From positions 1 through 64,000 of the forward strand of contig CAJUFB010000005.1 in NCBI GenBank assembly GCA_910585805.1: DNA of 64,000 nucleotides, in the 5' to 3' direction. Both the position numbers and the translations under genes were made by a program. This document shows positions 1-8,381 of this stretch, piece after piece; within the stretch, counting starts at the first letter, position 1; each line of letters opens with the position of its first letter. Origin of the DNA: an uncultured Acetatifactor sp. GTDB taxonomy: Bacteria; Bacillota; Clostridia; Lachnospirales; Lachnospiraceae. The notes below the pieces were generated by a model. The model was not told where the DNA came from. It saw nothing but the letters and a program-made list of their open reading frames with translations, and made no database searches.

Positions 1-56
1 AAATACAATAAAAATTGCCATAAACTTGCAGCAGTTATTTGCAGACACTTCCTTAG
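1..56. repeat. Palindromic dispersed repeat, right-hand part (cut by window edge)
   Basis: The first 56 bases match the right half of the palindromic element found complete at 57429-57531, including the end CAGACACTTCCTTAG. The left half lies outside the window. The repeat runs directly into the open frame of the acetyltransferase that follows. Confidence 0.75.
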
Positions 57-406
57 AACAGCATCTGCGGGATGCTGAGAATTACAGATATGAAGACTGG
101 AAAGAACGATTAGAGAATGATAATAAGCTTTTGGTATATGCGCATGAAAATGGCCATGTGATCTCTGCCGTACTGGGGAGGCGGGAAACCGCCGAGAGTC
201 TGGTGTGCGGTTTTGCGGCATGTGAGGCAGGTCATCGGAGGCAGGGGATTACCGGAAGATTGATGAATAGATTTGAAGAGGAAGCGATCCGGGCGGGATT
301 TCGGTATATTACACTGGGGTCTGACGCGGATGGTTTTTACGAAAAGTGCGGCTATCGGAAGATTTGTGAGACAGAGGGACAGAATATTTATCAGAAGCTG
401 CTGTAA
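2..406 (+). CDS. GNAT-family N-acetyltransferase, 5' end outside window or eroded
   Basis: A GNAT-fold acetyltransferase that would move an acetyl group from acetyl-CoA to an amine; the substrate is unknown. The acetyl-CoA loop RRQGITG lies about 45 codons before the end and is preceded by the strand SLVCGFAACEAGHR; the C-terminal part (ADGFYEKCGYRKI) is the usual GNAT ending. The frame is open to the left edge and the first in-window start is TTG at 26. The first ten or so codons come from the dispersed palindromic repeat, so either the repeat has replaced the native N-terminus or the gene begins further upstream. The flavoprotein gene starts 13 bases after the stop, suggesting co-transcription. 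Confidence 0.7.
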   Translation, partial: NTIKIAINLQQLFADTSLEQHLRDAENYRYEDWKERLENDNKLLVYAHENGHVISAVLGRRETAESLVCGFAACEAGHRRQGITGRLMNRFEEEAIRAGFRYITLGSDADGFYEKCGYRKICETEGQNIYQKLL

Positions 407-419
407 GGAGGAACTGGTT

Positions 420-1772
420 GTGGGCAAAGTGATAGTGGTGGGCGGCGGTGCGGCAGGCATGATGGCGGCGGTGGCGGCTGCGGATAAAGGGAACAGTGTC
501 TGTCTCATAGAAAAGAACGAGAAGCTGGGAAAGAAGCTTTTTATCACGGGAAAAGGCCGGTGTAACGTGACCAATGCCGGGGATATGGACGCGCTGTTTG
601 CCAATGTCCGCTCCAATGAGAAGTTTCTGTACAGCGCTTTTTACGGCTATGACAACCGTGCGGTGATGGATTTTCTGGAAAAGGCGGGCTGTGCGCTGAA
701 AACGGAGCGCGGAGAGCGGGTTTTCCCTGTGTCGGACCATTCTTCGGATGTGATTGCGGCTTTTCAGCGGGAATTAAAAAAGCGGGAAGTGGAGATTCTT
801 CTGAATACGGAGGTACAGGAGCTGGTTTTGGAAGAAATCCGGGAGGAACCTTATGACGGAGCCGGACAGAAAGACGGTGCCGAAAGCCATAATAGCGATA
901 ATAGATATACGAAATTAAGTGACATAAAACAGGGTAAAACCAGAATGGCAGGTGTCAGGCTGAAAAATGGAAAAGTTCTCCCGGGGGACAGCTGCATCGT
1001 CTGTACAGGGGGGATATCTTATCCTTCCACAGGTTCTACCGGGGACGGATACCGTTTTGCGGAGGAAACCGGACATATACTGACGGAAAGGACGCCTTCT
1101 CTGGTGCCCTTTCTCATAAAGGAAAGCTGGTGTGCCCGGCTTATGGGGTTATCTTTGAAAAACGTTTCGGTAAGCATGGCGCGCGGTGATAAAATATTGT
1201 ATGAAGGTTTCGGGGAAATGCTGTTCACTCATTTCGGTGTCAGCGGCCCGTTAATTCTATCTGCCAGCAGCTATTATGGGCAGTCAGGAAAAGGGGGGCG
1301 GAAAAAGAAGGAAGCACAGGAAGAGACCAGGCTGTCTATCGATCTGAAACCGGCCCTTGACCCGGAACAGCTGGACAGACGTTTGCTGCGTGATTTTGAG
1401 GCCAACAGAGGGAAGCAGTTCAAAAATTCTCTGGGCGGGCTGTTTCCTGCCAGTCTGGTGCCGGTGATGATAGAACTTTCGGGGATCCATCCGGATAAAA
1501 GGGTAAATGAAGTTACCAGGGAAGAGCGCAGAGCTTTTGCGGCACTGATAAAGAAGCTTCCTTTGACCGTTACGGGACTGAGGGGCTTCGAGGAGGCAAT
1601 CATTACCAGAGGAGGTGTCTCGGTAAAGGATGTCAATCCTTCCACCATGGAGTCCAGGAAGGTAAAGGGGCTGTACTTCGCGGGAGAAGTGCTTGATGTG
1701 GATGCCCTGACAGGAGGCTACAATCTGCAGATTGCCTGGTCTACCGGACATCTGGCGGGGGACTCGCAGTAA
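420..1772 (+). CDS. HI0933/YhiN-family FAD-dependent oxidoreductase
   Basis: Predicted cytoplasmic flavoprotein of 450 residues. The GTG start at 420 is chosen because TAAGGAGG lies about ten bases upstream and the FAD-binding Rossmann glycine motif (VVGGGAAGMMAA) then starts at residue 6. A GKGRCNVTNAG segment and a C-terminal FAGEVLDVDALTGGYNLQ segment are family hallmarks. Members reduce unsaturated substrates (the BaiN bile-acid enzymes belong here), but substrate cannot be read from sequence. A charged stretch around residues 140-170 looks like a lineage-specific insertion. The stop codon TAA is also the first base triplet of a dispersed repeat copy that begins here. Confidence 0.85.
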   Translation: MGKVIVVGGGAAGMMAAVAAADKGNSVCLIEKNEKLGKKLFITGKGRCNVTNAGDMDALFANVRSNEKFLYSAFYGYDNRAVMDFLEKAGCALKTERGERVFPVSDHSSDVIAAFQRELKKREVEILLNTEVQELVLEEIREEPYDGAGQKDGAESHNSDNRYTKLSDIKQGKTRMAGVRLKNGKVLPGDSCIVCTGGISYPSTGSTGDGYRFAEETGHILTERTPSLVPFLIKESWCARLMGLSLKNVSVSMARGDKILYEGFGEMLFTHFGVSGPLILSASSYYGQSGKGGRKKKEAQEETRLSIDLKPALDPEQLDRRLLRDFEANRGKQFKNSLGGLFPASLVPVMIELSGIHPDKRVNEVTREERRAFAALIKKLPLTVTGLRGFEEAIITRGGVSVKDVNPSTMESRKVKGLYFAGEVLDVDALTGGYNLQIAWSTGHLAGDSQ

Positions 1773-1843
1773 GGAAGTGTGGGAAAATAACCGCTGCAGC
1801 TTATCCAGGCTAAAACCCGGAAATACAAGTATATTTCCTTATG
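1770..1843. repeat. Palindromic dispersed repeat, shortened copy
   Basis: Starts with TAAGGAAGTGT, the inverted form of the element's other end, followed by GGGAAAATAACCGCTGCAG and the shared core CCCGGAAATACAAG. The right arm is mostly missing. It supplies the stop codon of the flavoprotein gene. Confidence 0.65.
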
Positions 1844-1891
1844 CCAGGTACCGGGGAAAGCTGAGGAACGATAAAGAGGAGGAATTATGAA

Positions 1892-2560
1892 ATGAGCTTT
1901 AATGTGGCAATTGACGGTCCTGCAGGGGCAGGAAAAAGCACTGTGGCCAGGGCAGTGGCAAAAGAAATGGGCCTGATTTACGTGGACACCGGTGCCATGT
2001 ACCGCGCCATGGCGCTGTTTATGCTGCGCGAAGGGGTGGATCTGAAAGACAGCGGGAAGATTGTCGAGAAATGTGTTCAGGCGGACATCACCATTCGCTA
2101 CGAAGACGGTATTCAGGTAGTGTATCTGAACGGAGAAAATGTAAATCCATACCTGCGGACGGAAGAAGTGGGTGAAGCAGCGTCCGTCACAAGCCCCATT
2201 CCCAGGGTGAGGGAAAATATGGTCCGGCTTCAGAAAGAACTGGCTGCCCACAGTGACTGTATCATGGACGGGAGGGATATCGGCACCTGTGTGCTTCCGG
2301 GTGCACAGCTGAAAATATATCTTACAGCCGGCAGCGACGTAAGAGCGAAGAGAAGATATGACGAACTTACAGCCAAAGGGGAAAGCTGTAACCTGGCAGA
2401 TATAAAAGCGGATATCGAAGAGAGAGACTATCGGGATATTCACCGGGAAATGTCTCCTTTAAGGCAGGCGGAGGATGCCGTGCTGGTTGATACTTCCGAT
2501 ATGACACAGGATGAGGTTATAAATGAAGTTTTAAAATTATGCCGTCAGACAAAGGAATAG
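1892..2560 (+). CDS. cmk: Cytidylate kinase
   Basis: Phosphorylates CMP and dCMP to the diphosphates with ATP in the cytoplasm. The 222-residue length is typical. The P-loop GPAGAGKST is at residues 9-17, a VDTGAMYR segment at about 31-38 binds the nucleotide, and MDGRDIGT in the second half is the CMP-kinase signature. The start at 1892 follows AGAGGAGGAATT; an out-of-frame ATG five bases upstream reads only two codons before stop. The gene is followed by ispH and rpsA, the common clostridial order cmk-ispH-rpsA, which supports one transcript. Confidence 0.95.
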   Translation: MSFNVAIDGPAGAGKSTVARAVAKEMGLIYVDTGAMYRAMALFMLREGVDLKDSGKIVEKCVQADITIRYEDGIQVVYLNGENVNPYLRTEEVGEAASVTSPIPRVRENMVRLQKELAAHSDCIMDGRDIGTCVLPGAQLKIYLTAGSDVRAKRRYDELTAKGESCNLADIKADIEERDYRDIHREMSPLRQAEDAVLVDTSDMTQDEVINEVLKLCRQTKE

Positions 2561-2561
2561 G

Positions 2562-2681
2562 CTCTCGGAATCCCGGGACGCAGTATCAGGCACCAGGGAG
2601 AGCGGCACCTGGAAAAGCGGGGAAATCGCCCAAAACGATTTTCGGGAAGCCGCATGACCGGCGCTTTGGAGATTCCGAGAG
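2562..2681. repeat. Intercistronic inverted repeat between cmk and ispH
   Basis: An 11-bp perfect inverted repeat (CTCTCGGAATC at 2562-2572, GATTCCGAGAG at 2671-2681) encloses 98 bases that hold smaller stems, for example CCAGG/CCTGG. No T-run follows, so it is not an obvious terminator. It may fold the mRNA between cmk and ispH. Confidence 0.5.
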
Positions 2682-2731
2682 AGTATGGGCGTCACAGGGA
2701 ATTGCAGGGAGAGCAGAAGGCAGGAGATTTT

Positions 2732-3667
2732 ATGGAAGTAAGACTGGCGGAATACACCGGATTCTGCTTCGGCGTGAAACGCGCGGTGGATACCGTGTAT
2801 GAACAGATAAAAAACGGGAAAACTATATATACCTACGGTCCGATTGTGAACAACGAGGAAGTGGTGAAGGATCTGGCAGAAAAAGGTGTCCGGGTTCTGG
2901 AGTCAAAGGAAGAGCTTATGGCATTGCCGGAAGGTACGCCGGGCGCGGAAAGAGCCGGGGCAGAAACGGATGCGCAGGCGCAGGCCCACGCCGGTGAAAA
3001 GTCCCAACGAAGGGAAGCTGCAAGTGTGATTATCCGCGCTCACGGCGTCCCGGAAGAAATATACGGTATCCTGAAAGAAAAAAATCTGGAATGCATCGAC
3101 GCCACATGTCCCTTTGTGAGGCGGATTCAGAAGAAAGCGGAAGAGGAGAGCCGGAACGGGCGGCATGTTGTCATCGTGGGAAATGCGGGTCATCCGGAAG
3201 TGGAAGGCATCATAGGGTGGTGCAGGGGGCCTGTCACAGTGATCAAAAGTGAGGAAGAAGCCAGGAAATTCGCGCTTCCCAGGGGTCAGGAGATGTGTGT
3301 CGTTGCACAAACGACATTTAACTACAATAAATTTCAAGGTATAGTTGAAATTTTGGAAGAAAAAGGTTATAATGGTAGTGTTGTAAATACTATCTGTAAC
3401 GCTACGGAAGAGCGCCAGCGTTCTGCGAGGGTGCTTGCGGCGGAGGCTGACGTAATGATTGTGATAGGCGGTAAGCACAGTTCCAACACCAGGAGATTGT
3501 ATGAGATCTGCAGCGAGGAATGTGCGCATACCTATTTTATACAGACACTGGATGACTTGTGTTTAGAATTGCCTAAAACTGCTCGACTGGTGGGTATTAC
3601 AGCGGGGGCTTCCACCCCAAACAAATTAATTGAGGAGGTTCAAAAAAATGTCAGAATTAACTTTTGA
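2732..3667 (+). CDS. ispH: 4-hydroxy-3-methylbut-2-enyl diphosphate reductase (IspH)
   Basis: Last step of the MEP isoprenoid pathway, reducing HMBPP to IPP and DMAPP with an iron-sulfur cluster. The start at 2732 (after CAGGAGATTTT) gives the usual MEVRLAEYTGFCFGVKRA opening. Cluster cysteines are at residues 12, 126 and 222. Conserved RAHG, GHPEVEG and QTTFN segments are present. Two oddities: the early GPxxHN-type motif reads YGPIVNNEEV, so the usually conserved histidine is asparagine, and residues about 68-95 are an extra Ala/Glu/Gln-rich insertion before VIIRAHG. The 3' end overlaps rpsA by 20 bases in another frame; in some clostridia the two are fused. Confidence 0.93.
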   Translation: MEVRLAEYTGFCFGVKRAVDTVYEQIKNGKTIYTYGPIVNNEEVVKDLAEKGVRVLESKEELMALPEGTPGAERAGAETDAQAQAHAGEKSQRREAASVIIRAHGVPEEIYGILKEKNLECIDATCPFVRRIQKKAEEESRNGRHVVIVGNAGHPEVEGIIGWCRGPVTVIKSEEEARKFALPRGQEMCVVAQTTFNYNKFQGIVEILEEKGYNGSVVNTICNATEERQRSARVLAAEADVMIVIGGKHSSNTRRLYEICSEECAHTYFIQTLDDLCLELPKTARLVGITAGASTPNKLIEEVQKNVRINF

Positions 3668-4763
3668 ACAGATGTTGGAAGATACGATCAAAACAATACA
3701 CTCAGGAGATGTGGTCGAAGGCACGGTTATCGATGTAAAAGCCGATGAGATTGTATTGAACATCGGGTATAAGTCCGACGGTATCCTCACGAAGAGTGAG
3801 TATACGAATGATTCCAGCGTGGATCTCACGACGGTTGTAAAGCCGGGGGACACCATGGAAGTAAAGATCCTGAAAGTGAACGACGGTGAGGGGCAGGTGG
3901 TGCTGACTTATAAGCGTCTTGCCGCAGACAGAGGCAATAAGAGGATCGAAGAAGCGTATAACAACAGAGAGGTTCTGAAAGCAAACGTCGTACAGGTGCT
4001 TGAGGGAGGCTTGAGCGTTGTTGTGGAGGAAGTCAGGGTATTCATCCCGGCAAGCCTTGTGTCCGATACCTATGAGAAAGACCTGACCAAGTACATGGGA
4101 CAGGAGATCGAATTTGTAATCAGCGAGTACAATCCGAAGAGGAGAAGATACATCGGTGACCGCAGACAGCTGATCACAGCCCGGAAAGCGGAGATGCAGA
4201 GAGAACTCTTTGAGCGTATCCATGAGGGTGATGTGGTTGAGGGTGTTGTCAAGAATGTGACGGACTTTGGCGCATTTGTGGATTTGGGCGGTGCAGACGG
4301 ACTGCTTCACATTTCCGAGATGTCCTGGGGACATGTAGAGCATCCCAGAAAAGTATTCAAGGTTGGGGACAAGCTGAATGTTCTCATCAAAGAGATCAAC
4401 GGAAGCAAGGTCGCTCTGTCCTTAAAATTCGAAGACCAGAATCCCTGGAGGGATGCGGCAGATAAGTATGCCATTGGCAATGTCGTAACCGGCAGAGTTG
4501 CACGGATGACGGATTTCGGCGCATTTATTGAGCTGGAGCCCGGTGTGGATGCGCTCCTTCATGTATCCCAGATTTCCAGAGAGCATGTGGAGAAGCCTGC
4601 TGATGTGCTGAGCATCGGTGAGGAGATTACGGCAAAGATCGTAGATTTTAATGAAGCTGACAAAAAGATTTCCCTTAGCATTAAGGCTATGGCAATTCCG
4701 GAAGCTGTTCAGGACAACGGGGATGAGGCAGCTGCGGTCCAGGCGGAGGAAGATGCCGAATAA
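3648..4763 (+). CDS. rpsA: 30S ribosomal protein S1-like, four S1 domains
   Basis: RNA-binding protein of 371 residues with four S1 (OB-fold) domains at about residues 18-85, 100-175, 190-260 and 275-345; the third and fourth carry the classic VTDFGAFVDL and MTDFGAFIEL strands with LLHISEMS and LLHVSQIS. In Firmicutes the protein helps bring mRNA to the 30S subunit, though it is shorter than the six-domain E. coli S1. The start ATG at 3648 is preceded by TGAGGAGG at the usual distance, inside the end of ispH, so translation may be coupled. The tail is acidic (EEDAE). Confidence 0.9.
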   Translation: MSELTFEQMLEDTIKTIHSGDVVEGTVIDVKADEIVLNIGYKSDGILTKSEYTNDSSVDLTTVVKPGDTMEVKILKVNDGEGQVVLTYKRLAADRGNKRIEEAYNNREVLKANVVQVLEGGLSVVVEEVRVFIPASLVSDTYEKDLTKYMGQEIEFVISEYNPKRRRYIGDRRQLITARKAEMQRELFERIHEGDVVEGVVKNVTDFGAFVDLGGADGLLHISEMSWGHVEHPRKVFKVGDKLNVLIKEINGSKVALSLKFEDQNPWRDAADKYAIGNVVTGRVARMTDFGAFIELEPGVDALLHVSQISREHVEKPADVLSIGEEITAKIVDFNEADKKISLSIKAMAIPEAVQDNGDEAAAVQAEEDAE

Positions 4764-4781
4764 TAACAGGATGGTACTGTC

Positions 4782-5561
4782 ATGGTATTTGATTACGGGT
4801 ACTTTAAGAGGGAAATTCTGGCTCTCACAGGGATTGACCTGAATTCTTATCAGGAAAAGCAGATGAAGCGTCGTATTGATTTCCTGATTTCCAAGAATAA
4901 GATAGAGGGTTATGATAAATACGCAGCCGCCTTGCGTACGGACCGTAAGAAATTTGAAGAATTCGTTAATTATATTACCATCAATGTGTCAGAATTTTAC
5001 AGAGATATACCACAGTGGAAAGTGTTGGAGGAGAAGGCACTGCCAGAATTGATCAGCAGGTTCGGGCGGAGTTTAAAAATCTGGAGTGCTGCCTGTTCCA
5101 CGGGTGATGAGCCTTATTCCCTGGTGATGGCGTTGTCAAGGCATTTGCCGTTGGGAAACATTAAGATTTTTGCCACCGATCTGGACAGACAGGTGATTGC
5201 AAAGGCGAAGGAAGGAATTTATCCTGAGAAGAGTATTTTGTTCCTGCCGGCTGATTTAAAGCGAAGGTATTTTCGGCAGGTTGGAGAGGATGAGTTTCGA
5301 ATTGCGAATGAGATTAAGGCACGTGTCGAGTTTCGGGAACACAATTTGCTGAAGGATGCTTATCCCACAGGCTGTCATTTGATTGTCTGTCGTAATGTAT
5401 TGATTTATTTCACGGAAGAGGCCAAGGACAGAGTATTCCGCAATTTCTATAGGGTATTGGCCGGTGGTGGAATGCTGTTCATCGGTAGCTCCGAGCAGAT
5501 TATGAATCACAGAGAGATTGGATATCTGAGGAAAAATGCGTTTTTTTATCAGAGGCCATAG
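4782..5561 (+). CDS. cheR: CheR-type protein-glutamate O-methyltransferase
   Basis: SAM-dependent methylation of glutamates on chemoreceptors is the family role. The 259 residues include an N-terminal helical CheR domain (to about 60), INVSEFYRD, the SAM-binding SAACSTGDEPYS loop, ATDLDRQVIAKA and CRNVLIYF. The GDEPYS loop varies slightly from the common GEEPYS. The start is 18 bases after rpsA and the ribosome-binding site is weak, suggesting read-through from the upstream operon. No other chemotaxis gene is in the window, so the partner receptors must be elsewhere or the enzyme has another target. Confidence 0.85.
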   Translation: MVFDYGYFKREILALTGIDLNSYQEKQMKRRIDFLISKNKIEGYDKYAAALRTDRKKFEEFVNYITINVSEFYRDIPQWKVLEEKALPELISRFGRSLKIWSAACSTGDEPYSLVMALSRHLPLGNIKIFATDLDRQVIAKAKEGIYPEKSILFLPADLKRRYFRQVGEDEFRIANEIKARVEFREHNLLKDAYPTGCHLIVCRNVLIYFTEEAKDRVFRNFYRVLAGGGMLFIGSSEQIMNHREIGYLRKNAFFYQRP

Positions 5562-5587
5562 ATACTTTATAATGGCGTAAACAGGAT

Positions 5588-5628
5588 AAGCGGCTGCAGG
5601 CTTAAATGACAGGCAACCGCTTAATTTT
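5588..5628 (+). terminator. Rho-independent terminator after cheR
   Basis: Stem AAGCGG...CCGCTT extended inward by TGC/GCA pairs, followed by AATTTTTG. Confidence 0.65.
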
Positions 5629-5801
5629 TGTGTATGGAGCAGATTGTGAGCGCTGCTGAAATGCATGGAAATATTTACTTTCTTTATCTCTGAGGAAATC
5701 GGATTCCTGCATTCTGTCAGACAGACAAGCCGGCCAGGGATAGCGGCAGGCCATAGGAAGATTGATATTCCGGCAGTGGGTCTGAACTGTGGGATAACGG
5801 C

Positions 5802-6905
5802 CTAGTAGGCAGTTCCGATCATGTTTATCACATGGGAAGCATACCGGGAAAAAGCCTGTCTGTCTCTTTTGAGTTCATCGGTGAGTTCGAAAAAAAGTTC
5901 CTGGCTCTTGTATTCCCGTTTGAAAAAAGGCGTAAAAATATAATCCCATTGCGGCAGATAGCTTGACAGCTTCCGGGTATAACAATTGGCCGCCGAAGCC
6001 GGCATGCGGTAAGCTTTGTCCACGAAACCTGCTACTGATCTGTGGAGAGCCACATCTTCTGTGGGAAGGTAGTAGTAATCATGATAATTGGAATAGAAGT
6101 ATTTCAATTCTTCCTCATAAATAGGGATTTTCAGGAAACAGTCTTCTTTTTCACCGCGGAAGATGCACTGGTTGGCGCTGGCTGACACCGGTTTGGGGAG
6201 AGCCGTATTGGGATGGAACTGGATGATCAGCTCCCGTTTGCGCATCCCGTTTCCGTCTTTGTAATAGTTTGCCTGAACCTTTCTGGCCTTGATGGGCTGA
6301 TTGAACAGATCGTAATATGCCAGCATGGGCAGGGTCTCCAGCATTCCTTTCAGATCGTCCGCATTGTGGAGGAATATGGCTTTTTCAGAGTACTCGGAGG
6401 GATTTTTGACATATTCCCGGTAGATCCCGATCAACTCGCTTCCGGAGAACACATCCTTGCGGTTTACACCCAGGAACTGTTCCAGGGTCTTCTGTTTGCA
6501 GTTCGGAAGCCTCAGAAAATATCTGTAAGGAGCAATCCGCCGGTACAGATCGATTCCCTGATAGCCCTCAAAATGAAAGGGCAGGGAAAGCTGTTCGCAT
6601 TTTTGTGTGATGAACGGAAGGTCGAAATTATTGCCGTTAAAATGGATCAGGCATTGATAAGGTCTGGCAAAAGTGAAAAAAGCCTCCAGAATCTCCGATT
6701 CCTGATCATCATCTTCAGCCAGCCACTGTTTGGTACGCCACTTTCCATCCAGATAATAAGCGCAGCCGATCAGGTACAGGCAGGAAGAACGGGCAGTGAA
6801 GCCGGTGGTCTCTATATCAAGAAAAAGGATCCGCTCCAGAAGTTCCAGTCTGTCCAGGGGATAAGTGACGGAAAAGTTTTCCAGTGTTTCCTCGCAAATT
6901 CGCAT
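5802..6905 (-). CDS. YprB-like ribonuclease H-fold 3'-5' exonuclease domain protein
   Basis: Predicted DEDD-superfamily nuclease of 367 residues. FLDIETTGF (D30, E32) is exonuclease motif I, HFNGNNFDLPFI fits motif II, and LHNADDLKGMLETL carries the third-motif Asp. This is the RNase_H_2 (YprB) family, known from Bacillus but without an assigned substrate. The start at 6905 has GGAGG upstream on the minus strand. It is transcribed away from the Rnf operon and convergent with cheR. The C-terminal 150 residues have no clear domain. Confidence 0.75.
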   Translation of the reverse strand: MRICEETLENFSVTYPLDRLELLERILFLDIETTGFTARSSCLYLIGCAYYLDGKWRTKQWLAEDDDQESEILEAFFTFARPYQCLIHFNGNNFDLPFITQKCEQLSLPFHFEGYQGIDLYRRIAPYRYFLRLPNCKQKTLEQFLGVNRKDVFSGSELIGIYREYVKNPSEYSEKAIFLHNADDLKGMLETLPMLAYYDLFNQPIKARKVQANYYKDGNGMRKRELIIQFHPNTALPKPVSASANQCIFRGEKEDCFLKIPIYEEELKYFYSNYHDYYYLPTEDVALHRSVAGFVDKAYRMPASAANCYTRKLSSYLPQWDYIFTPFFKREYKSQELFFELTDELKRDRQAFSRYASHVINMIGTAY

Positions 6906-6974
6906 GGGCGTCCTCCGTTTTGAATAAAGGGTTTTGAGATATTATATCATAAATTTAAATTTTCCAGTAGTATT

Positions 6975-7002
6975 TTGTGAAAAAAAATAGTATATTTATA
7001 GA
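6975..7002 (+). promoter_or_regulatory. Possible rnf promoter
   Basis: TTGTGA at 6975-6980 and TATAGA at 6997-7002 with a 16-base A/T-rich spacer. An imperfect inverted repeat (CCAGTAGTATTT near 6964, AAATACTGG near 7023) flanks it. Confidence 0.4.
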
Positions 7003-7047
7003 TAGATTAAAGTATGGAACGAAATACTGGAAAGGACTTAAGAGAAG

Positions 7048-8364
7048 ATGGCAAAGTTGACATTTATAGGCGGGATACACCCCTATGACGGAAAAGATCT
7101 GTCCAGGGACAGAGCCATTCAGAATGTGCAGCCGGGGAAAGAACTGGCATATCCGCTTTCCCAGCATATCGGTGCGCCTGCGAAGCCGGTGGTGGCCAAA
7201 GGCGACAGGGTGCTGGTGGGACAGAAGATCGCGGATGCGGGAGGATTTGTCTCAGCCCCCGTACATAGTTCCGTATCCGGAACAGTGAAGACGATCGAGC
7301 CCAGGCGGGTAGCCACGGGCGACATGGTAATGAGCATCATTATCGAAAATGACGGCCTCTACGAGGAGATTGGATTCTCCGGGAAGAAATCTCTGGATGC
7401 GGTAAAGCGGGAAGAGATCGTGGGACTGGTCCGCGAGGCGGGGATCGTGGGTATGGGAGGCGCCGGTTTCCCCACCCATGTGAAGCTGTCGCCGAAGGAG
7501 CCGGAGAAAATCGATGTAGTAATCGCAAACTGCGCGGAATGCGAGCCTTACCTGACCTCCGATTACCGCAGGATGCTGGAGGAGCCGGAGAAGCTGGTGG
7601 GAGGGCTGAAGATCATATTGAAGCTTTTTCCAAATGCGCATGGGATTCTGGCGGTGGAGGACAATAAACCGGACTGTATTTCACTTCTGAAGCAGCATAC
7701 CAGGGATGAACCGAAGATCAGTGTCAAAGCATTGAAGACCAAGTATCCGCAGGGCGGAGAGCGCCAGCTGATCTACGCCGTTACAGGCAGAAGGATCAAT
7801 TCCACCATGCTTCCCGCGGACGTGGGATGTGTGGTGAACAACGTGGATACCATGGTGGCAGTATACAGGGCTGTCATGGAAGGGCGTCCTCTTATGGAAA
7901 GGATTGTCACCGTGACAGGGGATGCGGTTGCCAATCCGGCCAATTTCCGTGTGCGCATCGGAAGCAATTACAGGGAAGTCCTGGAAGCGGCAGGTGGCTT
8001 CAAAGAGCCGCCGGAGAAGATCATCTGCGGAGGCCCCATGATGGGATTTGCCATGTTCGGGCTGGATGTGGCTGTCACCAAGACTTCCACGGCGCTGCTG
8101 GCCCTGTCAAAGGACGAGGTGTCTGCCATGGAGCCGGGGCCCTGCATCAACTGCGGCCGATGTGTGGAGGTGTGCCCGGGAAGGGTGGTTCCCAGCAGGC
8201 TGGCGGACTATGCGGAACATTTTGACGAGGAAGCGTTTCTGGCAAATTACGGTATGGAGTGCTGTGAATGCGGCTGCTGCAGCTTTGTCTGCCCTGCGAA
8301 ACGCCCCCTGACCCAACAGATAAAATCCATGCGCAAGATCCAGCTTTCCAAGCGTAAAAAGTAA
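7048..8364 (+). CDS. rnfC: Rnf complex subunit RnfC
   Basis: Peripheral subunit of the ion-pumping ferredoxin:NAD+ oxidoreductase; it binds NADH and FMN at the cytoplasmic face. The 438 residues show the N-terminal RnfC barrel (HIGAPAKPVVAKGDRV), the glycine-rich nucleotide loop GMGGAGFPTHVKL, an SLBB-type segment and two C-terminal [4Fe-4S] motifs (CINCGRCVEVCPGR, then CCECGCCSFVCP). First gene of the operon C-D-G-E-A-B. The start at 7048 follows AAGAGAAG. Confidence 0.95.
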   Translation: MAKLTFIGGIHPYDGKDLSRDRAIQNVQPGKELAYPLSQHIGAPAKPVVAKGDRVLVGQKIADAGGFVSAPVHSSVSGTVKTIEPRRVATGDMVMSIIIENDGLYEEIGFSGKKSLDAVKREEIVGLVREAGIVGMGGAGFPTHVKLSPKEPEKIDVVIANCAECEPYLTSDYRRMLEEPEKLVGGLKIILKLFPNAHGILAVEDNKPDCISLLKQHTRDEPKISVKALKTKYPQGGERQLIYAVTGRRINSTMLPADVGCVVNNVDTMVAVYRAVMEGRPLMERIVTVTGDAVANPANFRVRIGSNYREVLEAAGGFKEPPEKIICGGPMMGFAMFGLDVAVTKTSTALLALSKDEVSAMEPGPCINCGRCVEVCPGRVVPSRLADYAEHFDEEAFLANYGMECCECGCCSFVCPAKRPLTQQIKSMRKIQLSKRKK

Positions 8365-8381
8365 GCAAGGAGAATAATTAC

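Noticed and set aside
6970..7002. Rex operator at the rnf promoter
   Set aside because: Only a left half (TTGTGAAA) is present; the matching right half is missing.
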